DNA of 64,000 nucleotides, from positions 496,001 to 560,000 of the forward strand of contig NZ_VTFV01000002.1 of NCBI RefSeq assembly GCF_009192745.1, in the 5' to 3' direction. The DNA is from Arthrobacter citreus. Lineage in GTDB: Bacteria; Actinomycetota; Actinomycetes; Actinomycetales; Micrococcaceae. Below are positions 51,053 to 59,733 of the stretch, one piece after another. The notes under the pieces were generated by a model. The model was not told where the DNA came from and made no database searches. It saw only the letters and a program-made list of their open reading frames with translations. Positions within the stretch are counted from its first letter, which is position 1, and each line of letters starts with the position of its first letter. Position numbers and translations under genes: made by a program.

Positions 51053-51253
51053 GTGCGGCTCCAATCCGGGTGCGCCCGGCGCGTAGGCCGGTACGGGATC
51101 TGTACGTGAAGGAGACCGAGACTGGGGATGCGGCTGGGGGCCGCACCGCTGTCCTTAGCGTAGGAGCCGCCGTGTTACAGCCGGCAGCGCCGGCAGGTTA
51201 GGGCTGTGTTAACAGCTGCTGGGAGGCTGCTGGGGACCTCCTGAAAGTCCATG

Positions 51254-51850
51254 TCAGGCGGTGCGGACGCTGCCGCGGCCAAAGGTGATGGCGCGGACCA
51301 GCTGCACCACCCCCAGCACCACCAGGAAGATTCCGCCGAAGACCACCAGGGCAGCAAGCGACTCAACCGGCAGGAACAGCACCACTATTCCGGCCACGAT
51401 GCTCAGGATGCCGAACGTGATGGCGTACCAGCGGGAACCGCCGGATTCCGTCTCCGCCAGTGCCATGATTCCCTCGATGATCCAGGCGATGCCCACCAGC
51501 ATGCCAAGTACGGCCAGCGAGGAGAGCGGGTTGCGGATCGCGACGATGCCCACGATGAAAAGCAGCAGCCCCACAATGATGCTCAGCACCCGCAGGCCCG
51601 GCGTCAAAGGGGCGGCAATTCCGCTGACCACCCGCAGTGCACCGGAGATCAGGAAATACAGGCCAAAGAGGAACGCGATGACTGACAGGGTGGCCTCCGG
51701 CCAGAAGAGAACCAGCAGGCCAAGGATTAGGGACACCGCGCCGACTACGCCAAAACCTGTCCGTACCGCTGAAATGGTTCGGGCAGAAAGCTCGCTGGTA
51801 TCCAGCCCGAGCCCTCCCCCGCCGTAGAAAGCACCGCTGGTCATGGACAT
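51254..51850 (-). CDS. HdeD family membrane protein
   Basis: A 198-residue membrane protein with six short hydrophobic helices grouped as three pairs, the DUF308/HdeD pattern. WPEATLSVIAFLFGLYFLISGALRV and NPLSSLAVLGMLVGIAWIIEGIMAL are successive copies of the same motif, so the protein is internally repetitive. HdeD acts in acid resistance in E. coli; here the role is unknown. GGAGG lies before the ATG at 51850. Confidence 0.85.
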   Translation of the reverse strand: MSMTSGAFYGGGGLGLDTSELSARTISAVRTGFGVVGAVSLILGLLVLFWPEATLSVIAFLFGLYFLISGALRVVSGIAAPLTPGLRVLSIIVGLLLFIVGIVAIRNPLSSLAVLGMLVGIAWIIEGIMALAETESGGSRWYAITFGILSIVAGIVVLFLPVESLAALVVFGGIFLVVLGVVQLVRAITFGRGSVRTA

Positions 51851-51964
51851 TGTGTGCCTCCAAGGCTCTCGGAAATCCTGTCCCAAGCCCTTTGGATTAT
51901 CCTCCGGGCCTCTGCCGCAGACCAGCAGGGAACCGCTTTGGGCCCCCGGGACGGGACTAAACAG

Positions 51965-52642
51965 TCAGGTGATGCCCAGCAGCATGCGCACCTCGGCCTC
52001 GCTGGTCTGGCCGAACCGGCGGTACGCGGAGCCCACTGCCGGCAGCCCGCTGTCCGGCCACGGCAGGACGACGTCGTCCGCGGCGGCGGTGAGGGAACCG
52101 GCAGCCGTGCAGGACATCGGGGCGGCTGCCACCAGCCGGCACGGATCCAGGCTGCGCACCGCGGCCAGGGCGGCGCGCATGGTGGCGCCCGTGGCAATGC
52201 CGTCGTCCACCACTATTACCGTGCGGCCCGTGATGGCTTGTACCCCGCGGTCCCCGCGGAAGACCCGGGCCCGCCGCTGAAGTTCCTTGCGTTCAGCGGC
52301 CAGGACGGCGTCCAGGTCCGTCTGCCCGCGGGGCCCAGCAGAGGACAGCCATGCCCGCACGATCGCCTCGTTCCAGACTTCCGCTGCGGCGCCGCCCGCC
52401 TCTGCCACTGCCCCCGCTGCCAGCTCCGGCTGGCGGGGATGGCCGATCTTGCGGACCAGCACCACGTCCAGGGCCGCGTCCAGGGCAGCAGCGGCTTCCG
52501 CCGCCACCGGAACACCCCCGCGCGGAAGGCCCAGGATCAGCAGGTCCTGCCGGCCGCGGTAGCCTTCCAGCGCGCCTGCGAGTACCCGGCCGGCGTCGGC
52601 CCGGTCGGCGTAGGGAAACGGATGACTGGCCTGGGAAACCAC
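51965..52642 (-). CDS. phosphoribosyltransferase domain protein
   Basis: A 225-residue PRTase-fold protein. VIVVDDGIATGATMRAAL is the 13-residue PRPP motif with the acidic pair, LILGLPRGGVPVA the early PPi loop. The combination is typical of uncharacterised actinobacterial phosphoribosyltransferase-like proteins that often accompany stress genes. The GTG at 52642 has AGGAG five bases upstream; the frame continues upstream but lacks family similarity. Divergent from the SDR gene. Confidence 0.82.
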   Translation of the reverse strand: MVSQASHPFPYADRADAGRVLAGALEGYRGRQDLLILGLPRGGVPVAAEAAAALDAALDVVLVRKIGHPRQPELAAGAVAEAGGAAAEVWNEAIVRAWLSSAGPRGQTDLDAVLAAERKELQRRARVFRGDRGVQAITGRTVIVVDDGIATGATMRAALAAVRSLDPCRLVAAAPMSCTAAGSLTAAADDVVLPWPDSGLPAVGSAYRRFGQTSEAEVRMLLGIT

Positions 52643-52776
52643 GGCACTCCTGGATTCAAGGCATCGTGCTGCACGGTGCGGGGGTCCTCCCACGGTAGGA
52701 GGGTGCGGGCAGCCAGGCAACGCCGCGCCGAGAGTGCACGTTGCCAAACCCATCGCGGGAGTAGCAGGCTGTCCCA

Positions 52777-53529
52777 ATGACTGAAACGGCAGTAATTACC
52801 GGAGCCACCGCCGGGCTGGGTGCTGAATTCGCCCGTGCCCTTGCCGAACGGGGCTATAACGTAGTCCTGACCGCGCGGGACGAAGAGCGGCTGCAGGCCA
52901 AGGCCGGGGAACTGTCCCGGCGCTATCACGTTGAAGCGTCCGTAATCCCCGCCGATCTGTCAACGACGGACGGCGTGGAAAAGGTGGCCGCGCGGGTGGC
53001 CTGCCCCGACGTCGCTGTCCTGGTCAACAACGCCGGGTACGGGCTGAAAAACGACTTCCACGCCAACCCGGCACAGACAGAGATTGACCACCTGGCCGTC
53101 CTGGTCCAGGCGCCGCTGCTGCTCAGCCATGCTGCCGTGAACTCAATGCTGGAACGCGGCGGCGGCCGGATCATCAACGTTGCCTCCGTGGCGGGGTTCA
53201 TTCCGCGGGGGACCTACAGTGCGGCCAAGGCCTGGGTGATCAATTTCAGCCGCTGGGCCAACCTGCACTACGCCGGCCGCGGCATCTCCGTCACCGCAGT
53301 CTGCCCGGGATTCGTGCACACGGAGTTCCACCAGCGCATGCAGATGGACAAGACGGTTTACCCCAAGTGGATGTGGCTGGACGCGGACCGCGTGGTCCGC
53401 GAAGGACTCGCAGATGCCTTCGCCGGCAAAGGAGTTTCCGTGCCGTCCAAGCGCTACAAGGTACTGGCCGCGGTGGGAAGCCGGGGGCCGCAAGGCCTGG
53501 TTGCAAGGATCTCCGGCCGCGGGCGCTAG
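52777..53529 (+). CDS. short-chain dehydrogenase/reductase
   Basis: A 250-residue SDR. TGATAGLGAEFA is the cofactor loop, NNAGYGL lies near 87, the active site is VASVAG and YSAAKAWV. The C-terminal region (after 200) has the extended helix seen in DltE/HSD10-like long SDRs, with QMDKTVYPKWMWLDADRVV. Often annotated as an NAD(P)-dependent oxidoreductase; substrate unknown. Confidence 0.87.
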   Translation: MTETAVITGATAGLGAEFARALAERGYNVVLTARDEERLQAKAGELSRRYHVEASVIPADLSTTDGVEKVAARVACPDVAVLVNNAGYGLKNDFHANPAQTEIDHLAVLVQAPLLLSHAAVNSMLERGGGRIINVASVAGFIPRGTYSAAKAWVINFSRWANLHYAGRGISVTAVCPGFVHTEFHQRMQMDKTVYPKWMWLDADRVVREGLADAFAGKGVSVPSKRYKVLAAVGSRGPQGLVARISGRGR

Positions 53530-53660
53530 GCCGGACCGCGGGGGCGAAACTGGAAACGGCGGCGTAATCCTAGAGGGGTCCGGCCTGCACGGGAACCCCC
53601 GCAGCGGGACAACGCGGCACCGGCAGGAATCGCCCGCGGAACGGTCATAGGGTGGGCTGC

Positions 53661-54986
53661 ATGACTGAGCCAACGCAGCCAAGCACTGACTACCTGGACT
53701 ATCTGGACAAGGAGACGCAGTTCCGCCGCGGTCACATCCAGCACGAGGATTCCCCCTTCGCCGGAGCGCCGGAAGAGCTCGCTGAGGCAGTCCTGGCGCG
53801 TGTGGACGCACTGGGCCCGGAACTGGCCGAACTTGCTGCCGAGCTTCACCAGGACCCGGAAACCGCGTATCAGGAACACCGCAGCGCCCGACGAGTGGCT
53901 GACCTGCTCGAACGGCACGGGTTCGACGCCGAGACGGGGGTCCATGGCCTGGACACAGCGGTCCGGGCGCAGGCCGGTTCCGGGGCTCCGGTGGTGGCCG
54001 TCCTGGCTGAATACGACGCCCTTCCGGGAATCGGCCACGCCTGTGGCCACAACGTCATTGCTGCAGCCGGCGCCGGTGCTTTCCTGGCCCTGGCCGAAAC
54101 CCTGCGCGATGATCCTGGTGCTTTTCCCGGCACCGTGGTCTTCCTCGGCACCCCGGCGGAAGAAGGGTACTCCGGCAAGGAAGTCATGATCCAGCACGGC
54201 GCCCTGGACGGTGTGGACGCCGCGATGATGGTCCACCCCCTGGGCACGGACGTGGTGGACCAGGTCTGGCTGGGACGCCGGGTGCTGACGGTGAAGTTCT
54301 TCGGTGTTGCGGCGCATGCCTCCGCCCAGCCGTTCATGGGCCGCAATGCGCTCGACGCCGCCACCCTCTCCTACCAGGGCGTGGGACTGCTGCGCCAGCA
54401 GATGCCGCCGTCGGACCGCATTCACGCTGTCATCTCCCAGGGCGGGGAGCGGCCGAGCATCATTCCGGAGTTCACCGAAATGAAGTTCTATGCGCGCTCC
54501 AAATACCCCGAAACGCTGCGGGAACTCAGCGGCCGGATCGAGGACATTGTCCGCGGGGCAGCGCTCATGACCGGCACTGGGGTGGAGATTGAGTGGGACG
54601 AAGAGCCGCCCTCGCTGCCCGTGCGCTCAAGCCGCGCCCTGACGGGCCGCTGGCTTTCCGCCCAGCGCCGGCGCGGACGCGACCCGCTGCCGGCAGGAGT
54701 CGTCTCGGAAACGCTCGCAGCGTCGACTGACTTCGGCAACGTCAGCTACCGGGTCCCCGGAATCCATCCGCTGATCGCCATCTCCGCCCCGGACGTTGCC
54801 CTGCACACCCGGGAGTTCGCGGCGGCAGCCGGCTCGCCGGCCGCTGCGCTGGGCGCGGCGGACGGCGCGGCAGGGCTGGCGCTGACGGCCCTGGACTTCT
54901 TCTGTGATCCGGAGCTGCAGCGTGCAGCAGCCCGGGAGTTCGCCGAAGCCGGCGGGCCCGTGGACGTTGCCGGCTACTTCGATTGA
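53661..54986 (+). CDS. M20 family amidohydrolase (AbgB/indole-acetyl-amino-acid hydrolase type)
   Basis: A 441-residue metal-dependent amidohydrolase. ALPGIGHACGHNVIAAAGAG bears the metal His, FLGTPAEEGYSGK a Glu pair, and VKFFGVAAHASAQPFMGRNALDA the dimer/active-site His. It cleaves N-acyl amino acids such as p-aminobenzoyl-glutamate. A TAGGGT hexamer ends seven bases before the ATG at 53661 with no ribosome site, so a leaderless start is likely; a GTG three codons earlier is the alternative. It precedes the AbgT transporter by 51 bases. Confidence 0.85.
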   Translation: MTEPTQPSTDYLDYLDKETQFRRGHIQHEDSPFAGAPEELAEAVLARVDALGPELAELAAELHQDPETAYQEHRSARRVADLLERHGFDAETGVHGLDTAVRAQAGSGAPVVAVLAEYDALPGIGHACGHNVIAAAGAGAFLALAETLRDDPGAFPGTVVFLGTPAEEGYSGKEVMIQHGALDGVDAAMMVHPLGTDVVDQVWLGRRVLTVKFFGVAAHASAQPFMGRNALDAATLSYQGVGLLRQQMPPSDRIHAVISQGGERPSIIPEFTEMKFYARSKYPETLRELSGRIEDIVRGAALMTGTGVEIEWDEEPPSLPVRSSRALTGRWLSAQRRRGRDPLPAGVVSETLAASTDFGNVSYRVPGIHPLIAISAPDVALHTREFAAAAGSPAAALGAADGAAGLALTALDFFCDPELQRAAAREFAEAGGPVDVAGYFD

Positions 54987-55037
54987 CCGCTCCTGCTAAG
55001 CCCGCCTTAGGATCCCGCACTACCCGAAGGACGCCCC

Positions 55038-56618
55038 ATGAACGCTGCCCCCGCTGCCACCCGTTCCTCCGTCACGGACCGGCTTCTTGCCGGCGTGGAG
55101 CGGGTCGGGAACCGGCTGCCTGATCCGTTCATCCTGTTCCTGCTGCTGTTCGGGATCGTGGCTGTCGCCTCCACCGCCATGGCCTGGGCAAACGTGAGCG
55201 TCACCGTTCCCGGCAGCGATGAAGCCACCCGCATCCGTGGGCTGTTCACTGCGGAGGGAATGAGCTGGCTGACCACCACGCTGGGGGAGAACTACCTTGG
55301 TTTCCCGCCCCTGGCCACGGTGCTGCCGATCCTGCTCGCAGTGGGGGTCGCGGAAAAGTCGGGGCTGCTTGCTGCCATGATCCGCCGGGCCTTCGGAGCG
55401 GCCCCGCGCTGGGCGCTGCCCTACGCCGTCGGGCTGGTGGGAGTGGCCGGATCCATCATGGCGGACGCGGCCTTCGTGGTGATCCCGCCGCTTGCCGCGC
55501 TGGTCTTCAAAGCTGCGGGAAGGCATCCGGTAGCCGGGCTGCTGGGCGGCTTCGCTGCCGCAGGTGCCGGGTACTCAACCTCCATGCTGGTTACTTCGCT
55601 GGACGCCCTTTTCGCGGGAATCACGACGGCGGTGACCGGTGCGCTGCCCAACCCCGGGGAGCCGGTTAATCCGCTCTCCAACTACTTCTTCAACGTGGCC
55701 TCTTCGGGAATGCTGATCCTTGCTGCAGGGTTCCTGATCGACAAGGTCCTCGAACCCCGGCTGGTGAAACAGTCCGTGCCGCGCAGCGAAACCGAAGAGG
55801 AGGATGCCGGTGCGGACGGCGGAGCGGCTTCAGAGGTCCTGGACCCGAACCTGACCCCTGTGGAGCGGCGCGGCCTGCGCTGGGCACTGGTACTGGGTGC
55901 CCTGGTGGCCGGGGCGATTGCCGCGGCAGCGCTGGTGCCCAATTCGCCGTGGCGCAACGAGGACGGCGGGTTCCTGCCCTCCTCCCCGCTGCTCTCCTCG
56001 ATTGTCTTCATCGTGTTCGTGATGTTCGTGGTCCCCGGCCTGGTGTACGGGCGGATTACCGGAACCATGCCCGGTGCCAGGGACATCCCCCGGGTGATGG
56101 GCCAGTCCATCAAGGAGATGAGCGGGTTCCTGGTCCTCGCCTTCGTGCTGGGGCAGTTCATTGCGCTGTTCAACTGGTCCGGGATCGGCAACTGGATCGC
56201 CGTCGCGGGAGCCTCCGGGCTTGAGTCCATCGGTCTCACCGGTTACCCGGCCATCCTGGCCTTCATTGTGCTGGCCTCCCTGCTGAACCTGTTCATCATC
56301 TCCGGCTCGGCGATGTGGACCCTGATGGCCGCCGTCTTTGTGCCCATGTTCGCGCTGCTGGGATACGAACCGGCATTTGTGCAGGCGGCGTTCCGGGTGG
56401 GTGATTCGGCTACCCAGGTCCTCACTCCGCTGAACCCGTACATGATTGTGCTGCTCACCATGCTGCGCCGGTATGAACCTTCCGCCGGGCTGGGAACGGT
56501 CATCTCACGGATGCTGCCCTTCACGGTGGTCTTCTGGATCGCGTGGGTAGCGGTGCTGACTGTCTTTTATGTCTTCAACCTTCCCCTCGGCCCGGGCAAC
56601 GGCATCTTCATCCAGTAG
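55038..56618 (+). CDS. AbgT family transporter
   Basis: A 526-residue membrane protein with 12-13 helices. RLPDPFILFLLLFGIVAVAS and EKSGLLAAMIRRAF with YSTSMLVTSLDALFAGIT match AbgT-like proteins, some of which import p-aminobenzoyl-glutamate while others export sulfonamides. SAMWTLMAAVFVPMFALLGYEPAFVQAAFRVGDS is the conserved C-terminal half. AAGGA precedes the ATG. Co-transcription with the M20 hydrolase is likely, joining uptake and cleavage of an acyl-glutamate. Confidence 0.9.
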   Translation: MNAAPAATRSSVTDRLLAGVERVGNRLPDPFILFLLLFGIVAVASTAMAWANVSVTVPGSDEATRIRGLFTAEGMSWLTTTLGENYLGFPPLATVLPILLAVGVAEKSGLLAAMIRRAFGAAPRWALPYAVGLVGVAGSIMADAAFVVIPPLAALVFKAAGRHPVAGLLGGFAAAGAGYSTSMLVTSLDALFAGITTAVTGALPNPGEPVNPLSNYFFNVASSGMLILAAGFLIDKVLEPRLVKQSVPRSETEEEDAGADGGAASEVLDPNLTPVERRGLRWALVLGALVAGAIAAAALVPNSPWRNEDGGFLPSSPLLSSIVFIVFVMFVVPGLVYGRITGTMPGARDIPRVMGQSIKEMSGFLVLAFVLGQFIALFNWSGIGNWIAVAGASGLESIGLTGYPAILAFIVLASLLNLFIISGSAMWTLMAAVFVPMFALLGYEPAFVQAAFRVGDSATQVLTPLNPYMIVLLTMLRRYEPSAGLGTVISRMLPFTVVFWIAWVAVLTVFYVFNLPLGPGNGIFIQ

Positions 56619-56656
56619 GCTTCCATCACGCTCCAACGCTGTTGAAAGGTCTCCCC

Positions 56657-57613
56657 ATGGCACTGCCCGTATACGCCCTGCACGAGAATCCCGAGTGGTT
56701 CCCGCCCTTTGCCAAGGCCTTCGAGGCCGAAGGGGTCGAGGTGCATGAATGGCTGCTGACGGACGGCATCCTTGACGTGGACGCAGCGCCGCCGGAAGGA
56801 ATCTTCTGGTCCCGGATCAGTGCCTCCTCCCACACCCGCGGGCACGGCCTCTCCAAGGACTATGCCCGCGCAGTGCTGGCCTGGCTGGAGGCGCACGGCC
56901 GCCGTACGGTCAACGGCCGCCGGGTGCTGGAACTTGAAATGAGCAAGGTGGACCAGCTCACTGCGCTGCGTGCAGCAGGCATTGAGACGCCGCGAACTGT
57001 GGCTGCGATTGGCCGGAACCAGATCCTCGCTGCCGCCAAGGAATTTCCGGTGCCGTTCATCCTGAAGCACAACCAGGGCGGCAAGGGCCTGGGCGTACGC
57101 AAGTTCGAATCCCACGGGGAACTGGCGGACTACGTGGCGTCGGACGAATTCGAGGAGCCGCAGGACGGCATCACCCTGGTGCAGGAATTCATCCAGGCGG
57201 CTGAACCGTCCATCAGCCGGGTGGAACTCGTAGGCGGGAAGTTCGTCTACGCCATCCGCGCAGACACCGCCCGCGGGGGCTTCCAGCTCTGCCCCGCCGA
57301 TGCCTGCGCCATCGATCCGGCCACCGGAACGCCGATTATGCCGCCGGGGGCATCGATCGCACCGGAACCGGACACCCAGCTCTTCAGCCTGCGGGAAGGG
57401 TTCGACCATCCGATCATCGCCCGGTACGAGGAGTTTGCCCGCCGGATGAACCTGGAGGTCTGCGGCATCGAGTTCATTGAGGCGGCCGACGGCCGGGTCC
57501 TGACTTATGACGTGAACACCAACACCAATTACAACGCAGTGGTCGACGCCGCTGCGCCGGTCTCCGCGCCGCGGCAGCTCGCACGGTATCTGGGCGGGCT
57601 CGCAGCGCAGTAG
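56657..57613 (+). CDS. ATP-grasp ligase (RimK-like)
   Basis: A 318-residue ATP-grasp enzyme. The nucleotide fold includes FILKHNQGGKGLGVRKFES (lysine and glycine loop), QEFIQAAEPSISRVELVGGKFVYAIR and the metal site VCGIEFIEAADGRVLTYDVNTNTNYN (Glu and Asn residues). Related proteins ligate an amino acid to a carboxylate, such as glutamate or aminobenzoate. The ATG at 56657 has GAAAGG nearby; the longer frame upstream is a by-product of the transporter end. It follows AbgT by 38 bases and may re-ligate the released acid or amino acid. Confidence 0.85.
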   Translation: MALPVYALHENPEWFPPFAKAFEAEGVEVHEWLLTDGILDVDAAPPEGIFWSRISASSHTRGHGLSKDYARAVLAWLEAHGRRTVNGRRVLELEMSKVDQLTALRAAGIETPRTVAAIGRNQILAAAKEFPVPFILKHNQGGKGLGVRKFESHGELADYVASDEFEEPQDGITLVQEFIQAAEPSISRVELVGGKFVYAIRADTARGGFQLCPADACAIDPATGTPIMPPGASIAPEPDTQLFSLREGFDHPIIARYEEFARRMNLEVCGIEFIEAADGRVLTYDVNTNTNYNAVVDAAAPVSAPRQLARYLGGLAAQ

Positions 57614-57660
57614 GAGGGGCGGAAATCCCGGTGCTTTCTCCATCTATGCGGGGACTGGAA

Positions 57661-57666
57661 TATAGT
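57661..57666 (+). promoter_or_regulatory. candidate -10 of the acyl-CoA ligase gene
   Basis: TATAGT 32 bases before the ATG is a good -10 match. No matching -35 is clear. Confidence 0.35.
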
Positions 57667-57697
57667 CGGAAAGTACCGAAACTAAGGAGCTCCGTCC

Positions 57698-59386
57698 ATG
57701 ACCGCTGCCCAGGAACCGCTGTGGGTTAAGCACTACCAGCCCGGCGTGCCGGCAGAAATTGAACTGCCCACCGAATCCCTGACCGCCGTGGTGGAAGACG
57801 CCGTGGCCCGGTTCGGACCGAAGGTTGCGCTGGAGTTCTTCGGTGCCGAAACCACCTACGCGCAGCTCGGAGAGAAGATCAACCGTGCTGCCGAAGGGCT
57901 GCGCGAGCTGGGCGTGAAGAAGGGGCACCGGGTGGCCATCATCCTGCCCAACTGCCCCCAGTACCTCATCGCCTTCTACGCAGTGCTGCGCCTGGGCGGC
58001 GTCGTCGTGGGCCACAACCCGCTCTACACCGAGCGCGAACTGCGCCACCAGTTTGAAAACCACGGGGCCCAGGTGGCGATCGTCTGGGACAAGGCAGTGG
58101 AGAAGGTCCAGGACTTCCCGGACGACGTCGCCGTGCCCAGCATTATTTCCGTGGACATCACCAAGGCAATGCCGCGCCTGAAGCGCCTTGGCCTGCGGCT
58201 GCCGATTCCCTCCCTCCGCCGCACCCGGGCCGGACTGACCACCAAGACTGAGAACACGATCCCCTGGGAGAAGCTGCTCGCCAACGACCCGATCGACCCG
58301 CAGCACCCCAAGCCCGCGGTAACGGACCTCGCGGCCCTGCAGTACACCTCCGGCACTACGGGGGTGCCCAAGGGCGCCATGCTCACGCACTACAACCTGC
58401 GCTCGAACGCGCTGCAGGGCCAGGCCTGGATGCACGGTGCTAAGGAAGGCGAGGAAGTTATCTACGGCGTGCTGCCGATGTTCCACGCGTTTGGCCTGAC
58501 GCTCTACCTGACGTTCGCCATGCTTACGGGCTCCCGGCTGGTGCTCTTCCCGAAGTTCGACGTGGATCTTGTCCTGGACGCCGCCAAGAAGTCCAAGCCC
58601 ACCGTGTTCTGCGCCGTTCCTCCGATCTACGAGAAGGTTGCCATCGAATCGAAGAAGCGGGGGATCGACATCTCCACGATCCGCTTCGCCATTTCCGGTG
58701 CGATGACTCTCTCGCCCAAGACCGTTGAAATCTGGGAAGAAGTTTCCGGCGGCCTGCTGGTGGAAGGCTACGGGCTGACCGAATCCTCCCCGGTGGCACT
58801 GGGCAACCCGTTCGCCGAGACCCGCCGGAACGGAACCATCGGCGTGCCGTTCCCCAGCACCCGGATGCGGGTCGCGGATCCGGACGATCTCTCCCGCGAC
58901 GTTCCGCAGGGAGAGCCGGGCGAGCTGCTGCTTAGCGGGCCGCAGGTGTTCGCCGGTTACTGGAACAACCCGGAGGAAACCGAGGAGATCCTCACCGAGG
59001 ACGGCTGGCTGCGAACCGGGGACATTGTCACCGTTGACGGTGACGGCTTCGTGAAGGTGGTGGACCGGCGCAAGGAACTCATCATCACGGGCGGTTTCAA
59101 CGTCTCCCCGTCCGAAGTGGAGGAAGTGCTCCGCAGCAACCAGGGCATCTCCGACGCTGCAGTGGTGGGCCTGCCCCGCGGTGCCGGCGGCGAGCAGGTG
59201 GTTGCCGCCGTCGTTATGCAGCCGGACACCGAACTCGATGAGCAGGCACTGCGGGCCTTCTGCCGCGAACGGCTCACTCCCTACAAGGTTCCCCGGCGGA
59301 TCGTGGCAATCGATGAACTGCCCAAGTCCATGCTGGGCAAGGTTCTTCGCAAGCAGGTGCGCGAGTCCCTGCAGGATTCGCTCTAG
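57698..59386 (+). CDS. long-chain fatty acid-CoA ligase (AMP-forming)
   Basis: A 562-residue ANL-superfamily enzyme. The AMP motif is LQYTSGTTGVPKGAMLTHYN, the second motif VEGYGLTESSPVALGNP, the hinge region RTGDIVTVDGDGFVKVVDRRKELI and the C-terminal lysine lies in LGKVLRKQVR. It activates fatty acids to acyl-AMP and then acyl-CoA. AAGGAG precedes the ATG. Separate from the ligase-transporter operon by 84 bases, probably its own promoter. Confidence 0.93.
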   Translation: MTAAQEPLWVKHYQPGVPAEIELPTESLTAVVEDAVARFGPKVALEFFGAETTYAQLGEKINRAAEGLRELGVKKGHRVAIILPNCPQYLIAFYAVLRLGGVVVGHNPLYTERELRHQFENHGAQVAIVWDKAVEKVQDFPDDVAVPSIISVDITKAMPRLKRLGLRLPIPSLRRTRAGLTTKTENTIPWEKLLANDPIDPQHPKPAVTDLAALQYTSGTTGVPKGAMLTHYNLRSNALQGQAWMHGAKEGEEVIYGVLPMFHAFGLTLYLTFAMLTGSRLVLFPKFDVDLVLDAAKKSKPTVFCAVPPIYEKVAIESKKRGIDISTIRFAISGAMTLSPKTVEIWEEVSGGLLVEGYGLTESSPVALGNPFAETRRNGTIGVPFPSTRMRVADPDDLSRDVPQGEPGELLLSGPQVFAGYWNNPEETEEILTEDGWLRTGDIVTVDGDGFVKVVDRRKELIITGGFNVSPSEVEEVLRSNQGISDAAVVGLPRGAGGEQVVAAVVMQPDTELDEQALRAFCRERLTPYKVPRRIVAIDELPKSMLGKVLRKQVRESLQDSL

Positions 59387-59733
59387 CCTCCTCTTCCCCA
59401 CCCGTTCCTAGCCGTTTTCCCACACCGGAGGCGTGTTCGGCGCTCCTTCGAGGCTCCTTTGCGCGGGTTCCCGGGCTTACCCGGTTTCCTATTGACGCGC
59501 CTGCATGCAGGCAGTGGAATAATAAGTAGGCTTGGCAATTCAGGCCCGGCCGGAGAAATGGCCAGAGGAGCCGGAACCGGCGCCGGTGAAACGGCGCCGC
59601 CCGGGCGGCTATCCGCCCGGCACGGCGATCGGGCAGCTGCGGGCGGAAGCTGCTTCGATCGGATCCCGGCTCGAGAATCGTGATCGCTGTGCCGGACCCC
59701 CGGCGCAGATTCGCTGCCGAAGGAGAAAACACG
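59387..59733. promoter_or_regulatory. 347-bp gene-free region before the PRC-barrel gene
   Basis: No credible gene. TTGACG (59492-59497) is followed by the palindrome CCTGCATGCAGG (59500-59511) and an AATAAT -10-like block (59518-59523); the 20-bp spacer is long and the palindrome inside it could be an operator. The final 200 bases are a GC-rich leader with several inverted repeats around 59565-59620, ending with AAGGAG eight bases before the ATG. Confidence 0.4.

Noticed and set aside
51053-51253. Possible GlnR-type nitrogen box upstream of the ammonium transporter
   Set aside because: GTTAAC and CTAAC half-sites are present, but spacing does not fit the consensus I know, so no site is called.
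57644-59401. Open frame of nearly 600 codons antisense to the acyl-CoA ligase
   Set aside because: High GC content leaves long antisense frames open. This one has no recognisable domain, while the plus strand encodes a clear ligase with all motifs.
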